Positions 8,702-19,181 of a DNA stretch of 24,738 nt are shown here, piece by piece. This DNA comes from Phaeoceros laevis (taxonomy: Eukaryota; Anthocerotophyta; Anthocerotopsida; Notothyladales), in NCBI GenBank assembly GCA_049999765.1, contig JBNGIQ010003924.1, positions 1-24,738 of the forward strand. The letters run 5' to 3'. The translations under genes were made by a program, and so were the position numbers. The notes beneath the pieces were generated by a model. That model searched no databases and had not been told where the DNA came from. It worked only from the letters and a program-made list of their open reading frames with translations. The stretch's first letter is position 1. Each line of letters begins with the position of its first letter.

Positions 8702-10518
8702 TCACTCCAGCTTGAGATTGTCGCAAAGGTGACCAAGCTCAGGGCGAGCCTGCATCCATGCAGCAAACGCTGTTTCTCCAGCAAATGTGCTTCCGTGAAG
8801 TGCGATACGGTGGTAAAGGTACGATCGGTACGCAATCAAATAGAAGTATCGCCTACAGGATCAGATTCAGCGACGTCAGACCACATTACCCTCTAGACAA
8901 ATTTGCAGCAGAAGTCATCTAAACCATGTATGAGCCAGACCACTGCAGGCCCAACGAGTATGTACAACCTACCTCAAAGCTTTGATGCCCATGTCATGTA
9001 GGAAGGCTCTGCGCTCCTCATCTCCAACTGGACAGTTCTCTAGTTGCTGCTTGTAGAGGAAGACATCGTCCCGCAGATTTCCAGCTCCACCACATCTTCA
9101 TCAATAGGCACAACAAAGGGTGAGCTTTCTCTCAATAGCAGTAAAAAATTGTAGCAAGCGACTAAACTGTATCAGAGCCATACCGGTCAATAACACCATC
9201 CACTTCCGATTTGCTTGCAGGCCCATTAGCAATCACCCTCGTCAAGCTCAAAACATCCCTGTAGTCACCCTGCCGAAAAGCTTCAATATTTTCCAGAGGT
9301 CTCACGACAGCTTCATTTTCTGGTAGGAGAACGGAGGAGTGGACATCCACTCTTCCAGAAGATGAACTAGATGCAGCCTTAAGCTGAGCTTCCGCTTGCA
9401 ACCGCAAGCAAGTAATAGCCATGGCATATGCAACACCTCCAAATCCTGTGTGAGACACGAAAAAGTATTCAACTTGATCACCGGCCCTGCACAGGCAAGG
9501 ACAACGTCAGGGTGACTCCCATGGTTGACAAGTCGGAGCTCACAATGTTCTGCATGCAACCCAACTCGTCATGAGCTTCAGTACTGCCTAAATTCAGGAA
9601 TGCAATTCCAAGGATTGAGGGCATACTCATCCAGTCGCCTTTGGATGGCATCAACGTCCACAGCAAGAGGAGCTCGTTCTCTTGTGAGAGGGACTCTATC
9701 ATAGTCAATGTTGTAGCCTTCAGCCTTCAACGAGTTATAGACCTCTACAGGTGTCTTCACGTCTTCAGGTGTAAGGGATTCCCAGTATCCGATTATATCA
9801 GACTGATTAGTGACAGGATTGAAGTCCTCCCGGTGCAAAAGCATTCGTCCCCCATTGCGAGCTGCCTCAACGAGAATGTCTTCCTTCAACCTGCTCTCAA
9901 GTTGCTCAACCTGTAGAGAGACCCAACATGGCGTACCATCAGGACCACTAAAAGCTGGAACTAGCTACATGTCGAAACAACCATTCCCTAAATAATTCAC
10001 TCACCACTGGCCCCTTGATTCCAACGTGCTTCAAAGTGCTGACCGGTTGATCAAGTTCACGTAAGACAAATGGATTCCCATGGATGTAAACAACAGCTTC
10101 CTCCCGAAGGTCGGTAACCACTGCCCTCTTTCCACCAGTACCATACGGCGAAGGTCTGTTACTGAGATGTGCCAATAAAGATTTTATCCCATCCACTGTG
10201 GGTGTTGCCATACTGTGTATAGGTACGCCAACGACCTATTGTAATGGTACATGCAGAATGTAATTATCAGCGGAAGTTCAGAAAACGATTACCAAGTACA
10301 AAAGGTCTTGCAACTTCGGTACACCCAGATTTACAACCTACCTTCCAGACATTTGGTGCACCAGGAATTTGCACATGGTCCGCTGACGTTTTCTGACCAG
10401 GAAAGAAATACATTTTCAATATAGCTCGTTTCCCCAAGACGGCTCCATTGCGGGCCTTGACAATAGCTTCCATGACCTCACCCTCATTGTTCTCATTGAA
10501 GGTCTTAAAATCCACCTC
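8702..10518 (-). other. Paladin module 3 (exons 14-19), degenerate P-loop
   Basis: The opening block is changed (G-A-V-L-G-K-R-A-I-L-K-M-Y-F-F-P-G-Q). The P-loop position reads F-F-V-S-H-T-G-F-G-G-V, with Ser1092 in place of the nucleophilic Cys and Gly1098 in place of Arg. The module keeps V-V-Y-I-H-G-N-P-F-V-L-R-E and the helix V-E-Q-L-E-S-R-L-K-E-D, and ends with F-A-A-W-M-Q-A-R-P-E-L-G and a short tail. It is probably structural or substrate-binding only. Confidence 0.85.
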
Positions 10519-13500
10519 CTGCAAAACACATCAAGATCGCTCAGTATCCAGACAGACCGGCACAGAAAAACATCCCTCACTCAAAAACTCCCAACACCTT
10601 ACAGGTATAGTGAAGACTCTCGCTGGCCGCAACCTCATGCTCCACTTCATTTGCCGTACTTCTGGCCGCTGGCGGATCCAAGCCTTGAAAGTAGTGCCTG
10701 AGAGACCAGGCTGACAATAACCATCAAATGCCTCACTGCCCAGATACGATGCCAGTGCAATGAGCATGAAATAGCGCTCCAAATATTCGACTCCTCGATT
10801 TAGTGCAGCCCTCCTTGTGTGATGTTCTAAATTCTGCTGATTGAATGACTTTCTGTAGTGAAGGACAGCCTTCCGAAGATTTTGCATAGCTGCACATCGA
10901 TCAATGACAGTATCTAGGGCTTCTCTACTTTCTTTACCGTTTGCCAAGAGCCTTGTGATTTTGCGAACAATAGGGATATCATCCATAACAAAGCCAGCTA
11001 ATGATCTGGTCCGTTCTAACCTTACATCTTCTCGTGGTGAGATTGCATCCATATCTGGGGTCTCATTACTGCCCTCCTCACCGCTACTTGAACCTGAATC
11101 CCTTTCTGCTGATTCTCCTGAAAGTGCTTGCATTCGCAGTGGCCTACCATAATCACATCGGAGCTTGACTAAGCACGCAATAACAGTTCCTGTCGTTGTG
11201 CGTCCACGGCCCATCTGCCAACAACATACCAACAATTCAAATGTGAACATCTAGCAAAAAGAAAATTTTGGTGGCTGGCTGGAGCGATTCATCTCACTTC
11301 CTGCTCGGCCTGATTCTACTGAATACTGTTCTATCTACAAGCAGAAAGAAGGTGCAATTTTCAAAGTCATTACCTGGCAGTTGAACACAAAGGCTGTATG
11401 TTTAGGAGCAGCAGCAATCCTTTCTGAAATGCTGTCAAAGTCGGAGCTCTTTGGTGCCTTGCCATCTGTTATGGGCACTCGTGCATATTCAACAAGATAC
11501 CCTTCTGCTTCTAAACTCTTGTAGACCTCAAGTGGTGTCTGTACAGCTCCACCATTTACTTGTTCCCAGGTATCAAAGATTTGTCCCTCTTGTGTTTCGT
11601 GATTTACCATTATTGCTCCATTGTATCTGTCCGCCTCCCGTAAGATGTCTTCTTTTAGGCGTGCTTCCATCTGTTCTACTCGCTCCCTGTCAATGCCCTG
11701 ATAGAAACAGCCACCGGTTCACGTAAGATACCTACTTTGGACCTCTAACTGCCCACTTCACCCCAAGGTCAACCCAAAATAATACCAGTAACCAAATGGC
11801 TACAGGTACTACCATAACACCACATCTGGCATATTTACTTGTATGATACATCTGCATAGCACTGTCACATACTCAACTGAGCGACAAAAGCTTCACATTT
11901 CTTACTGTGTATTCCAGCATATTCTTATAAGGCCGTTCCACCTCCCGCAGTACAAACGGCTTTCCATTGATATACACAACAGGCTCCTCCCTCATATTGT
12001 GCCAAAGAACAGTCCGCCCGTTCTGGCCACACCCAACTCTGTGCAGCACTGCACGAATACCATCTATGGTTGGGTTGGCTACGCCATACACAGGAAAACC
12101 TACAACCTCGCGGAAATTAGGGGCCCCTTCAACTCGTTCAGGAAGGTGAAGGTTTTGGCAGCCGGGACAATGATCACTTTTCAAGACTGTCTGCCTTCCA
12201 AGGACAGCTCCACTCCTTGAGCCAACCACAGCTTCCATATTTGTGGTCCGTCCATCTCCAGAGACAGCTGTCTTCTTTATAAGCCCTGGCGGGTTACTAC
12301 GGTAACCAAGTGCCCCCATAGGATCTCGTCTCAGTAACCTGAAAAGCAATTATGTTGTGTGAGTGATGAGGATTGCCAGATTATCAATAGTGTGTAATCG
12401 AGCTGTCTGCTCGAAGTGCCAGCCTTACAACCTGTCCAGAAGGATCTCCTGAAAGACTGTGCTCACCTGCGAAGTACGCTATAAAGCTCAGGTCGAGCTC
12501 TCATCCATTGTTGAAACCCACCATGACCTTGTGGTCTCTCTTTCAGAAGAGCGGACTCATCCGTATGAATATATACAGCGAAGCAGATCAAAAAGTAATA
12601 GCGCTCCAAGTACTCTACAAAATATGAAAGAGCTGCCTCCCTCTTCTTCTCATCTGCCTGACGCTGGATGCTATTACGATACCCTGCTATGGCCTCTCGA
12701 AGGTTCTGCAGACAAACATTCATTCAGGACAAAGTCTCAAAGGCTACACCTTGACGTTGGGGTTAAGCAAATTGTAGGAATTGACCTATTCAAATCATCC
12801 GTCCACTCTGAACAAGGGACAAAGTTCACGATCAGACTTCACCTGCATGGCAGAGCACTTGTCTATAACTTTGTCCACTTGCTTCTTGCTCTCAACACTA
12901 CCCTGCAAGTTCATAGGCAATAACTGGTCGTCAGTACTTTCACCGGCACAGCTTCAACTAGATGCATGAAGGTTCCAGTGTACTCGTCCATACCTCCAAA
13001 ACTCTCATCAGGCTACGAATAACTGTGTATTCTCCTCGTCGTATTGCTTCTTCTGAATCTGGAACATCATGCATAACTCCGGCAACAAAATCATGCACTT
13101 GTCCAGCTGAACTTGTTCGTGAGATACCTGAGCGAAAAGAAATCAATCAGTACCCTGTCTCAAGAACTTTTCCTAAAGACAAGGGAGACATTACTGCATA
13201 GCTGCTTGCAGATGATACAGCATGGCATTCTCAAACTACAAAAAACGAATTAAAGATTGTAATCTCGTCCATAAAATAGTTACCTGTTGACTTTGTCCGG
13301 CGGAGGTGGGCTAAGGTAGCAATCACCATGCCAGTAGTCGTACGGCCCCGTCCCATCTGACAATTGAAGACTAAGGCGGTGCCAACTTCCGCATGAGAGA
13401 TACGTTGCACCTGCAATCTCAAAATAAACATGGAAAGTAGCTCAGCCAATATCTTCAGAGTAAAAGACCCAAAATGTATTACTCAAAACTCAGAAGTAGC

Positions 13501-15238
13501 ACCATTTTCAGCATGACAGCATGCAAAATAAACTTCCGAAGCAATTACCAGGAGATCAAAGTCCCGCTCCTTGGGGGATTTCTCATCGGTAATTGGCACT
13601 CTCTCATAATCCACTTTATAGCCTTCTGCTTGTAGGCTCTCATATACCTGTACAGCAATCCAACAAATCCAGTCATCACCTCAAGACAACCGCTGCAAGA
13701 GTTTGCCAACCCTAAACTGCCTAGAAGCTCTCTGCTGTACCTCCAGAGGAGTCTGGACTGAATCCAGACCAATCGGCTCCCACTGGTCAACCATTTGGCC
13801 ATCTGGAAGTTCATCAGTCACCAAAACCTTCTTCTTGTACCTGCCATCCAGATTTTATCGGATTACTTACACCAGATCTAGAAGCCAGCAATTTTTATGA
13901 TTCAGCTGAACATATAAATCGCATCTTTGTTGTTACTGGTAGACATGATACCTAACAGCTTCTCTCAAAACATCTTCCTTCAGCCGAGCCTCCATCTGCT
14001 CCACCCTCGACCTGTTGATGCCCTGCAGCAGGTGCGAGTTGTGAGCTGTGGGACTGGACGACTTGGACCCTGTAACAGTGCACATAGCCTGCCATATATG
14101 CATCCTTCCAAGACACCCCAAAAATGCAATAGCACTCAGGGCAGAAGGAAAGCAATATACACTCTAGTCTCATACCCGCCCTAGGACTGTTACCTGTCTG
14201 CCTCAGCAATCACCCATTTGCTAACACCCAGTGGAGGGACAGGACTACATAATTGTCTGGCCAAGGTGACCAAGGCACCACTTTTAGACGAAAGAAGTTG
14301 ACATCAAGCAGGTCTCAGACGAGGATGTCCACAACATACACTGACGGGCACAGAACACCTACCGTGTATTCCAAATTGGAAAAAGGGCGTTCCACCTCCC
14401 GCAAAACGTACGGTCTGCCATTAATGTAGATAACCTGCGGCCATCCGGAGCGCTAAGACGTCAATTTCGTGAAAGACCCTACGTCAATGTCAGCAAAGTC
14501 GAGAATGAGCTCTACGGCATTCTTCTAGCTACACAACAGCAGCAACTCCAGGCGTGCAGCTCACCGGCTCCTCCCGTAAGTTATGCCACAAGACTTGCTT
14601 CCCACCGTATCTCGTAGCTCCTATGAGATCAAGCACTCTCCGAATTCCGTCGACAGTGGGGATGGCCACACCAAACACCGGAAACGACCCCACCTGTTCA
14701 CGTTGAAGCACTGAGATGAGATCCGCAGCCTCGGTACGTTGAAAGGTGGCATGTAAGACACGTACGGCAGACACACGGACGCATGCCAGCGCTCACACAA
14801 CGTCTCCGGCGTGCAAAAAAACATTTCCGCCGGTGACCGACAAGATCGCAAGACGGAGAGCGAGCCGCGTAAATTCGAGGAGGCGGCCTGAAATGCATGC
14901 TACATTCTTTCCTCCGCTGCAATTGCCCGTGAAGTGCAAGCAGGCAGGGAGGGGAGAAGAAACCACAACCACAAGCAGGAGGCGCATTTTTGTTTTGCCC
15001 AGCTCATCTATCAGACACACAGAAGCCCTCACCAGCTACAAACTTCCCCTTCGGCAGGGCGACGATTTCTCAAGCAAGAACGCAGTACCTGGCGGTAATT
15101 CGGAGCGCCTTCTACATGCGGGAGAAGGCGCTTGTTCTGGCATCCAGGAAAGTGGTCGCTTTTCAAGATAGTTTTCTTCCCTAGAACCGAACCACCTCTG
15201 GCTATGATGACATGCTCCGGCTCTCGGGGCGAGCCCAT
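8702..15238 (-). CDS. Paladin (PALD1-like) protein with three tyrosine-phosphatase-like modules
   Basis: Complete 19-exon gene, 1272 residues. Exons in transcript order: 15238-15089, 14693-14565, 14434-14363, 14022-13952, 13840-13741, 13647-13549, 13410-13284, 13127-12994, 12902-12843, 12705-12467, 12338-11906, 11697-11374, 11214-10603, 10518-10342, 10235-10005, 9910-9627, 9486-9184, 9095-8973, 8852-8702. All introns are GT-AG and every phase matches. Three related modules of about 420 residues each open with a G-x-V-L-G-K-K-T-I-L-K-S-D-H-F-P-G-C type block. P-loops of the C-x5-R kind (C-Q-M-G-R-G-R-T-T-T-G) have Cys224/Arg230 and Cys645/Arg651; the third module has S-H-T-G-F-G-G instead. The ATG at 15238 is the first after the predicted transcription start. 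From family knowledge, paladins are cytosolic proteins related to cysteine phytases and dual-specificity phosphatases; animal PALD1 is linked to phosphoinositide metabolism. The plant substrate is not established here. Confidence 0.93.
10603..12338 (-). other. Paladin module 2 (exons 11-13)
   Basis: The same block order as module 1, but only three exons cover it. The introns found in module 1 after A-P-N-Y-R-Q and after R-E-E-P are absent here. Exon 12 ends exactly inside the P-loop (F-N-C-Q) and exon 13 resumes with M-G-R-G-R-T-T-T-G. Cys645 and Arg651 are intact. A Ser/Glu-rich linker (G-E-S-A-E-R-D-S-G-S-S-S-G-E-E-G) follows the P-loop and is a plausible disordered insert. Confidence 0.85.
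12467..15238 (-). other. Paladin module 1 (exons 1-10)
   Basis: Order of blocks: G-G-S-V-L-G-K-K-T-I-L-K-S-D, then A-P-N-Y-R-Q, V-A-I-P-T-V-D-G-I, W-H-N-L-R-E-E-P, V-I-Y-I-N-G-R-P-Y-V-L-R-E, the helix V-E-Q-M-E-A-R-L-K-E-D, and the P-loop in exon 7 (Cys224, Arg230). A helical tail in exons 8-10 ends with L-E-R-Y-Y-F-L-I and R-A-R-P-E-L-Y. All phosphatase signature residues needed for a C-x5-R P-loop are present, so this module could be catalytic. This is the most intron-rich of the three modules. Confidence 0.85.
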
Positions 15239-15464
15239 GCTCAGCACCAGCACCGGGACGGCGCACCAAAATCCAGCTAAACCGAGCAGGATCCGCAAGC
15301 CGGCCTGGCAATTGCAATGTGCAGAGGCAGGGGCCGGAATTGGCTGCCTCCGGGCAGGATTCAGGTGCAGAAAGAAGCCGGTTCCGCTGACGCTGTGGAG
15401 AGAAGACGAAGAAGAAGAAGAGGAGCAGCAGCAGGTGGAGAGAGCCCGGTGGAGGGGAGGATGT

Positions 15465-15470
15465 CTTATA
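15465..15470 (-). promoter_or_regulatory. TATA box of the paladin gene
   Basis: On the minus strand the sequence reads GGGGTATAAGAC, with TATAAG at 15470-15465. It lies about 230 bases before the ATG at 15238. Transcription would start about 25-32 bases further on, near 15440, leaving a leader of about 200 bases with no upstream ATG. Confidence 0.55.
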
Positions 15471-16121
15471 CCCCGCTGGGGGAGGATGCAAAAGTGAACA
15501 GGGAATGTTAGAATAATGGCACAGTGGCGCATGCCCGGCCCCCCCGGGAGGCAAGGGGAGAGAGCTGGGCGGCCGCAGTAAAGGCGCTGGCTGACGCTCC
15601 TTCTGGGGGTGGCCACAGAAAAGGCGTGGCGCCAGGTCGACCGACTGGCGCTTGGCTTCCGCTCCACTCCTCGCGATGGCTCGGCTCCTCTCCTCTCCGC
15701 CTACTGTACCAGGACTACATATTTCTAGGGGACGCGACTGACTGAAGCGGGCGCCCATGGACACCGCAGCCGGTCGGTCTACTTGTCGACCAGCCAGGCA
15801 TATTCTGGCGCGATTCTTTCGCCGTCCGTCGGGATGCTGCCGTCTCTTATCCGATTCTTGGGGCGGATACCGGGGCCCTGGTGCGATCAGCAACCTGGGA
15901 AATCATTGGGCATATGCCGCAAGTTCCTTCCCTGGTCCGAATGGGCCCATGAGTTTTTCCGTCCGTCGTTCTGGGGACGTTAATGTGGAGGGCCGTACCT
16001 ACCGGATCATACGAAAAGAACTAGGTTTCGCCTCAATGATGAAGTTTCGCCAAACGCCCGCGGTGTGATGATTGTTTGGGTCCAGCAGACTGCGACATGG
16101 AATATTAAACTCCACCGAGGT

Positions 16122-16125
16122 AAAA
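16122..16125 (-). terminator. RNA polymerase III terminator of tRNA-Thr
   Basis: A run of four T on the minus strand lies 17 bases after the tRNA 3' end. Four T is the minimum usually effective for pol III termination in plants. Confidence 0.6.
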
Positions 16126-16142
16126 TGAAGCAACAATACGGA

Positions 16143-16214
16143 AGCTCCCGGCGAGGATCGAACTCGCGACCTTTCGCTTACGAAGCGAACGCACTACCAC
16201 TGTGCTACGGAAGC
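16143..16214 (-). tRNA. tRNA-Thr (anticodon CGT)
   Basis: A 72-base cloverleaf folds fully. The acceptor stem GCTTCCG pairs with CGGGAGC (one G-U pair), the D stem GCAC with GTGC, the anticodon stem TTCGC with GCGAA around the loop TTCGTAA, and the T stem GCGAG with CTCGC around TTCGATC. The loop gives anticodon CGT, reading the threonine codon ACG. The A box (TAGCACAGTGG) and B box (GTTCGATCC) match consensus, so the gene is probably active. There is no intron and CCA is not encoded, as in nuclear eukaryotic tRNAs. An A/T-rich stretch (TTTTATT) about 20 bases upstream could help RNA polymerase III. Confidence 0.97.
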
Positions 16215-16908
16215 AGACGACGCTTTTCAGGTTCCAATAAAATTTACGTCACTTTCAAAAAGACTTTATGTCCCTTGACATAAAAGCTGAGCTACTTTGT
16301 TCGAGGGGCTTTCACCTAACATGTCAGCTGACAATAACTGCCAATGCTAATTGTCCTTTGACCTTTCATGAAGAAAAATGAGGCCATCTAGGAGTTTTCT
16401 AGCAAATTTGGAGCACATGTCCTACAATTGTGATCCCCAAAAATTTGTGAGCTTTGTTCTTACTCCCCCTTCAAGAGATGTATGTGCTTGTGTGTCTACA
16501 CTCAGTGGGGTAGGCCTATAAAGTACAAAATTCTTCTTCCTCGTGGTAGAGATTTGAACACAAAGATCTAAGAAATTGTTTGTCATTGTAAATCTTGGGT
16601 ACTATCACCAATCTTGGCACTCTATCCATCATATGCAGAACCAAGTAGTGGTTTGTAAAAGGTGATTAGTCACGGAGAGACCAATGACATATTTTTGGTC
16701 AATGTAACTTGTGTTGCTCAAGAAAATGACGGATTACCTTATAAGACTCTAACGCCCCAAGGGACAATTTTATTGCAAGCTGTCTCAAAGTCACTAGGCT
16801 ATCATTGGTTAAAGTAAGTCATGAAATCCTGCCAGGTTTTAAAAAAGATTTTGGAAACAACATTTGGAGATAGTGTAATGGTCGTTAAGAGTATCATTTT
16901 TGTTGTAG
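16215..16908. other. AT-rich noncoding DNA
   Basis: About 700 bases with no long frame, no repeat and no domain. If the CFAP91-like gene to the right was once complete, its N-terminal exons would be expected here or further left, but I could not recognise any. Confidence 0.5.
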
Positions 16909-18298
16909 GAATGACCAAAAAGATAAAATGCAAGCCTCCTAAGCCCCCAAAGTGCTCAGCCAAGTCATGCCAGACAGACTACAGGGAGAATGATAGTCAG
17001 ACAAACATATATTTGGGCCATGAACCTTTGCAAGATCCTAAGTACCTTCGAGCTCAACTTTGGCCTCCAAAACAAGATGGTAAAAAGCTGGGACAAATTG
17101 CTGGATTGTTCCACCTACAAATGAGCTATTATTTGGACTTCTCATCCACTTTTAAGTGTCACTTGGTGTGTGGGCAGCATTGGAAGTTCTTCCCACTCTT
17201 GAAGAGTTGGAAGAAGAGCAAAGAATTAGGGAATATGATGCATTTTGCAGATCATTTATGTTTCGGGTCAGGGGAGATGAACATGTGCAAAGAAAAGAGC
17301 TAATCTACCCCCACAGGAACCAAATCTCTCCCTACAAGCAACCACCTAAACATAAAAGGGTTCGTTGGTTGTACTTTCATGCCCTTTCAATTCTTGTTGG
17401 TGGCTTGAAATGCTCGACCTGCAAAGTGTGAGAGAACTCCACAATTTGCTGCTGTTCAGATTGACGACTGCCATGTCTTGGAGCCTTTAAATTATATGAC
17501 TTTAGACCGTGAGTGAAAATGACATTGGACTCCAACTCTCAAGTGTTCAGAATTTTGCCAGAATGCATCCAAAAATGTCGGTTATTTGATCATTAAAATA
17601 GCTTGTAACTGTTCGGCAATTTCGCCTTGTACAGAAGTGGAGGAGCTGAAGCGCGAGCTCACATTTGACGACGTTCTTGCGAGAGTGGGACAGATACAGT
17701 CGGCAAGCTCAAAGTCCGTGGCACTGCGCTTGCTCCTAGGACTACCCAAAGCGCCGCGAAGCACATCCTCTCAGGATACAACCCGGCCAACTTCCACTAC
17801 GTCAACAGGGAGGGCACACCATGCTATGCTGGTCAAGGTTTGTGAAGAACTCTCCATCCTCTTCAGCATTCTTTGCATGGGTGATGTTGCAATTGCTTCC
17901 AGCTCAACTTCTCGACTCTTGCATTTCAACCGAACGCTCAGGGCCGTCGGAGAGTTTTAACGCCCAGATGTGACCCCTCATTCCTTCCCAAGATGGATAG
18001 ACTCAATGCTGTTGTGCTGCTTCAAAGGCTCCTAAGAGGCAGGGCCGCACAGCTCGCGATGCTGGCAACCATGGAGAAGTGCAGTGGCTTTTTTGAGGAG
18101 CTCAACAGGTTACCCCGGCCAGAGAAGCTGTACCGCCAGGTTAGGGAGCTGAGCACTATAGCGGAGGTCTCAGAGCAGCAGGAGGACGACGTGCCAGCCG
18201 CCCTGAAGCAGATAGTAGGGGAGAAGTTATCTGACCTGCTGTTCACTTACCAGGACCGAAGTTACCAGCCGCCCGACTCCTCAGTGTGGAATTAACCT
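16909..18298 (+). pseudogene. CFAP91/MAATS1-like cilia gene, partial or decaying copy
   Basis: Five candidate exons join in phase: 16909-17079, 17178-17266, 17460-17508, 17635-17837 and 17993-18298. All four introns (98, 193, 126 and 155 bases) are GT-AG. The first exon holds C-Q-T-D-Y-R-E-N-D-S-Q-T-N-I-Y, like the Q-T-D-Y-R-E...Q-T-D-P-Y signature of CFAP91. The second holds A-L-E-V-L-P-T-L-E-E, like the A-W-E-A-S-L-P-x-L block that follows it in the family. The last holds V-V-L-L-Q-R-L-L-R-G-R-A-A-Q, the IQ-like motif of CFAP91. CFAP91 is a calmodulin- and spoke-associated protein of the 9+2 axoneme, so in plants it would act in sperm flagella. The long coiled-coil middle and C-terminus of the family are missing and no start exon is seen, so I call it a relic. 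A shortened functional gene is possible. Confidence 0.4.
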
Positions 18299-18639
18299 GC
18301 AGAAAAGCTAATGGTGTGGTCCCTGGAACCCTGCCTGCTGCCACTAAAATCCTGCCCTCTTTGAGTGCTCCACTCACATGCTGTGACACGCATATCATGG
18401 TGGCCCAGGACATTCCAGTGTCTTTGTCTGCTTTTTTGTTAAAGGCGGCACTGGCTGGAGGTTGGGGATAAGGAGGGTGCCCCACAAGACCGGGTCAATC
18501 ACTGGGGTCCATTATGTAACACGTGCTTGTCAGTAGCAGCAAGCGCGTGCTCGCTTTGCTTTTCCAAAAGCAGCAGCAGGTGAAGCCACAGAAAGACCAC
18601 GTCATGGTGGCACATTCTTGGTACGATATCACACCCCGC
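18299..18639. other. Noncoding DNA between relics
   Basis: No convincing frame, repeat or site was found. The 3' end of the CFAP91-like copy would fall here. The C-terminal coiled-coil exons expected after the IQ-like motif were searched for by eye and not seen. Confidence 0.4.
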
Positions 18640-19181
18640 AAAAAACTCATGCCAAAATAATCAGAGTGCTCAAGTCGGCGCACTTCCGTTTTACCCGTGA
18701 TGAGAGTGCTGTCGTCGTTGTAGTCATCACAGCAGTAGGATAGGCTGGTACCAGCACTTGAAATCCAGGCAGGACTGTCTCCGGATGATCCAGGAGATTT
18801 GTGCGCTTAGCCTGGCATCGTACTTTTCCAGCTCGTCTACGTTTCTGCAGACTAGAATATGGTATTTGCACCGGCCATTGTGAAGTGTGACTCCTCCTTC
18901 AAGTCAACATGACGTTGGATCATCACCCTGGAGTGCTGCACCTCAACCAGCTGTGAGGATAGTATAAGAGAATCTGAAAAGCCACAAAAGGACACCATAC
19001 CATGGAGGGATGAGCTTACCAGGTGGGGCCGAGAGATAGCCAAGCAATAACCAAGAGAAGTTACTGTCTGTAACTGAGACACGAGAAGGGGACACAGGCC
19101 ACACAGATTGTCAAGTTCCCAAGGCAGCGCCAGGTCCAGTCTCGTGACAGTTTGCTGTTGCCGCGCGACAAATGTCGTCCA
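18640..19181 (-). pseudogene. Unidentified frameshifted gene relic
   Basis: The best piece is an exon-like segment 19181-19020 of 54 codons. It starts after CCCTCTGTTAG and ends at a strong donor CTG|GTAAGC, with residues L-D-L-A-L-P-W-E-L-D-N-L. A 69-base intron would join it in phase to a segment starting at 18950 (L-V-E-V-Q-H-S-R-V-M-I-Q-R-H-V-D). After that the likely frame shifts by one base (G-R-C-K-Y-H-I-L-V-C-R-N-V-D-E-L-E-K-Y) and then shifts again (D-D-Y-N-D-D-S-T-L-I-T-G-K-T-E-V). No frame is open across the whole stretch. I do not recognise the family. The need for two frame changes argues for a pseudogene, although further short introns cannot be excluded. Confidence 0.3.

Larger units (their letters stand above)
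15239..16142. other. Paladin leader and promoter region
   Basis: On the minus strand 15239 to about 15440 is a pyrimidine-rich leader (CTCTTCTTCTTCTTCGTCTT type) without any ATG, as expected for a plant 5' untranslated region. Upstream DNA is GC-rich to about 15750. Several open frames on both strands here, including one of 103 codons at 15757-16068 (+), show no domain and are not called. Confidence 0.6.

Noticed and set aside
12459-12923. 154-codon plus-strand frame
   Set aside because: It is antisense to paladin exons 9 and 10, which have conserved motifs and fitting splice phases.
15036-15893. 285-codon minus-strand frame upstream of paladin
   Set aside because: It is Pro/Ser/Arg-rich, runs through the TATA box and leader, and is out of frame with paladin exon 1.
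15757-16068. 103-codon plus-strand frame between paladin and the tRNA
   Set aside because: There is no domain. Overlapping frames of similar length exist and no transcription signal was seen.
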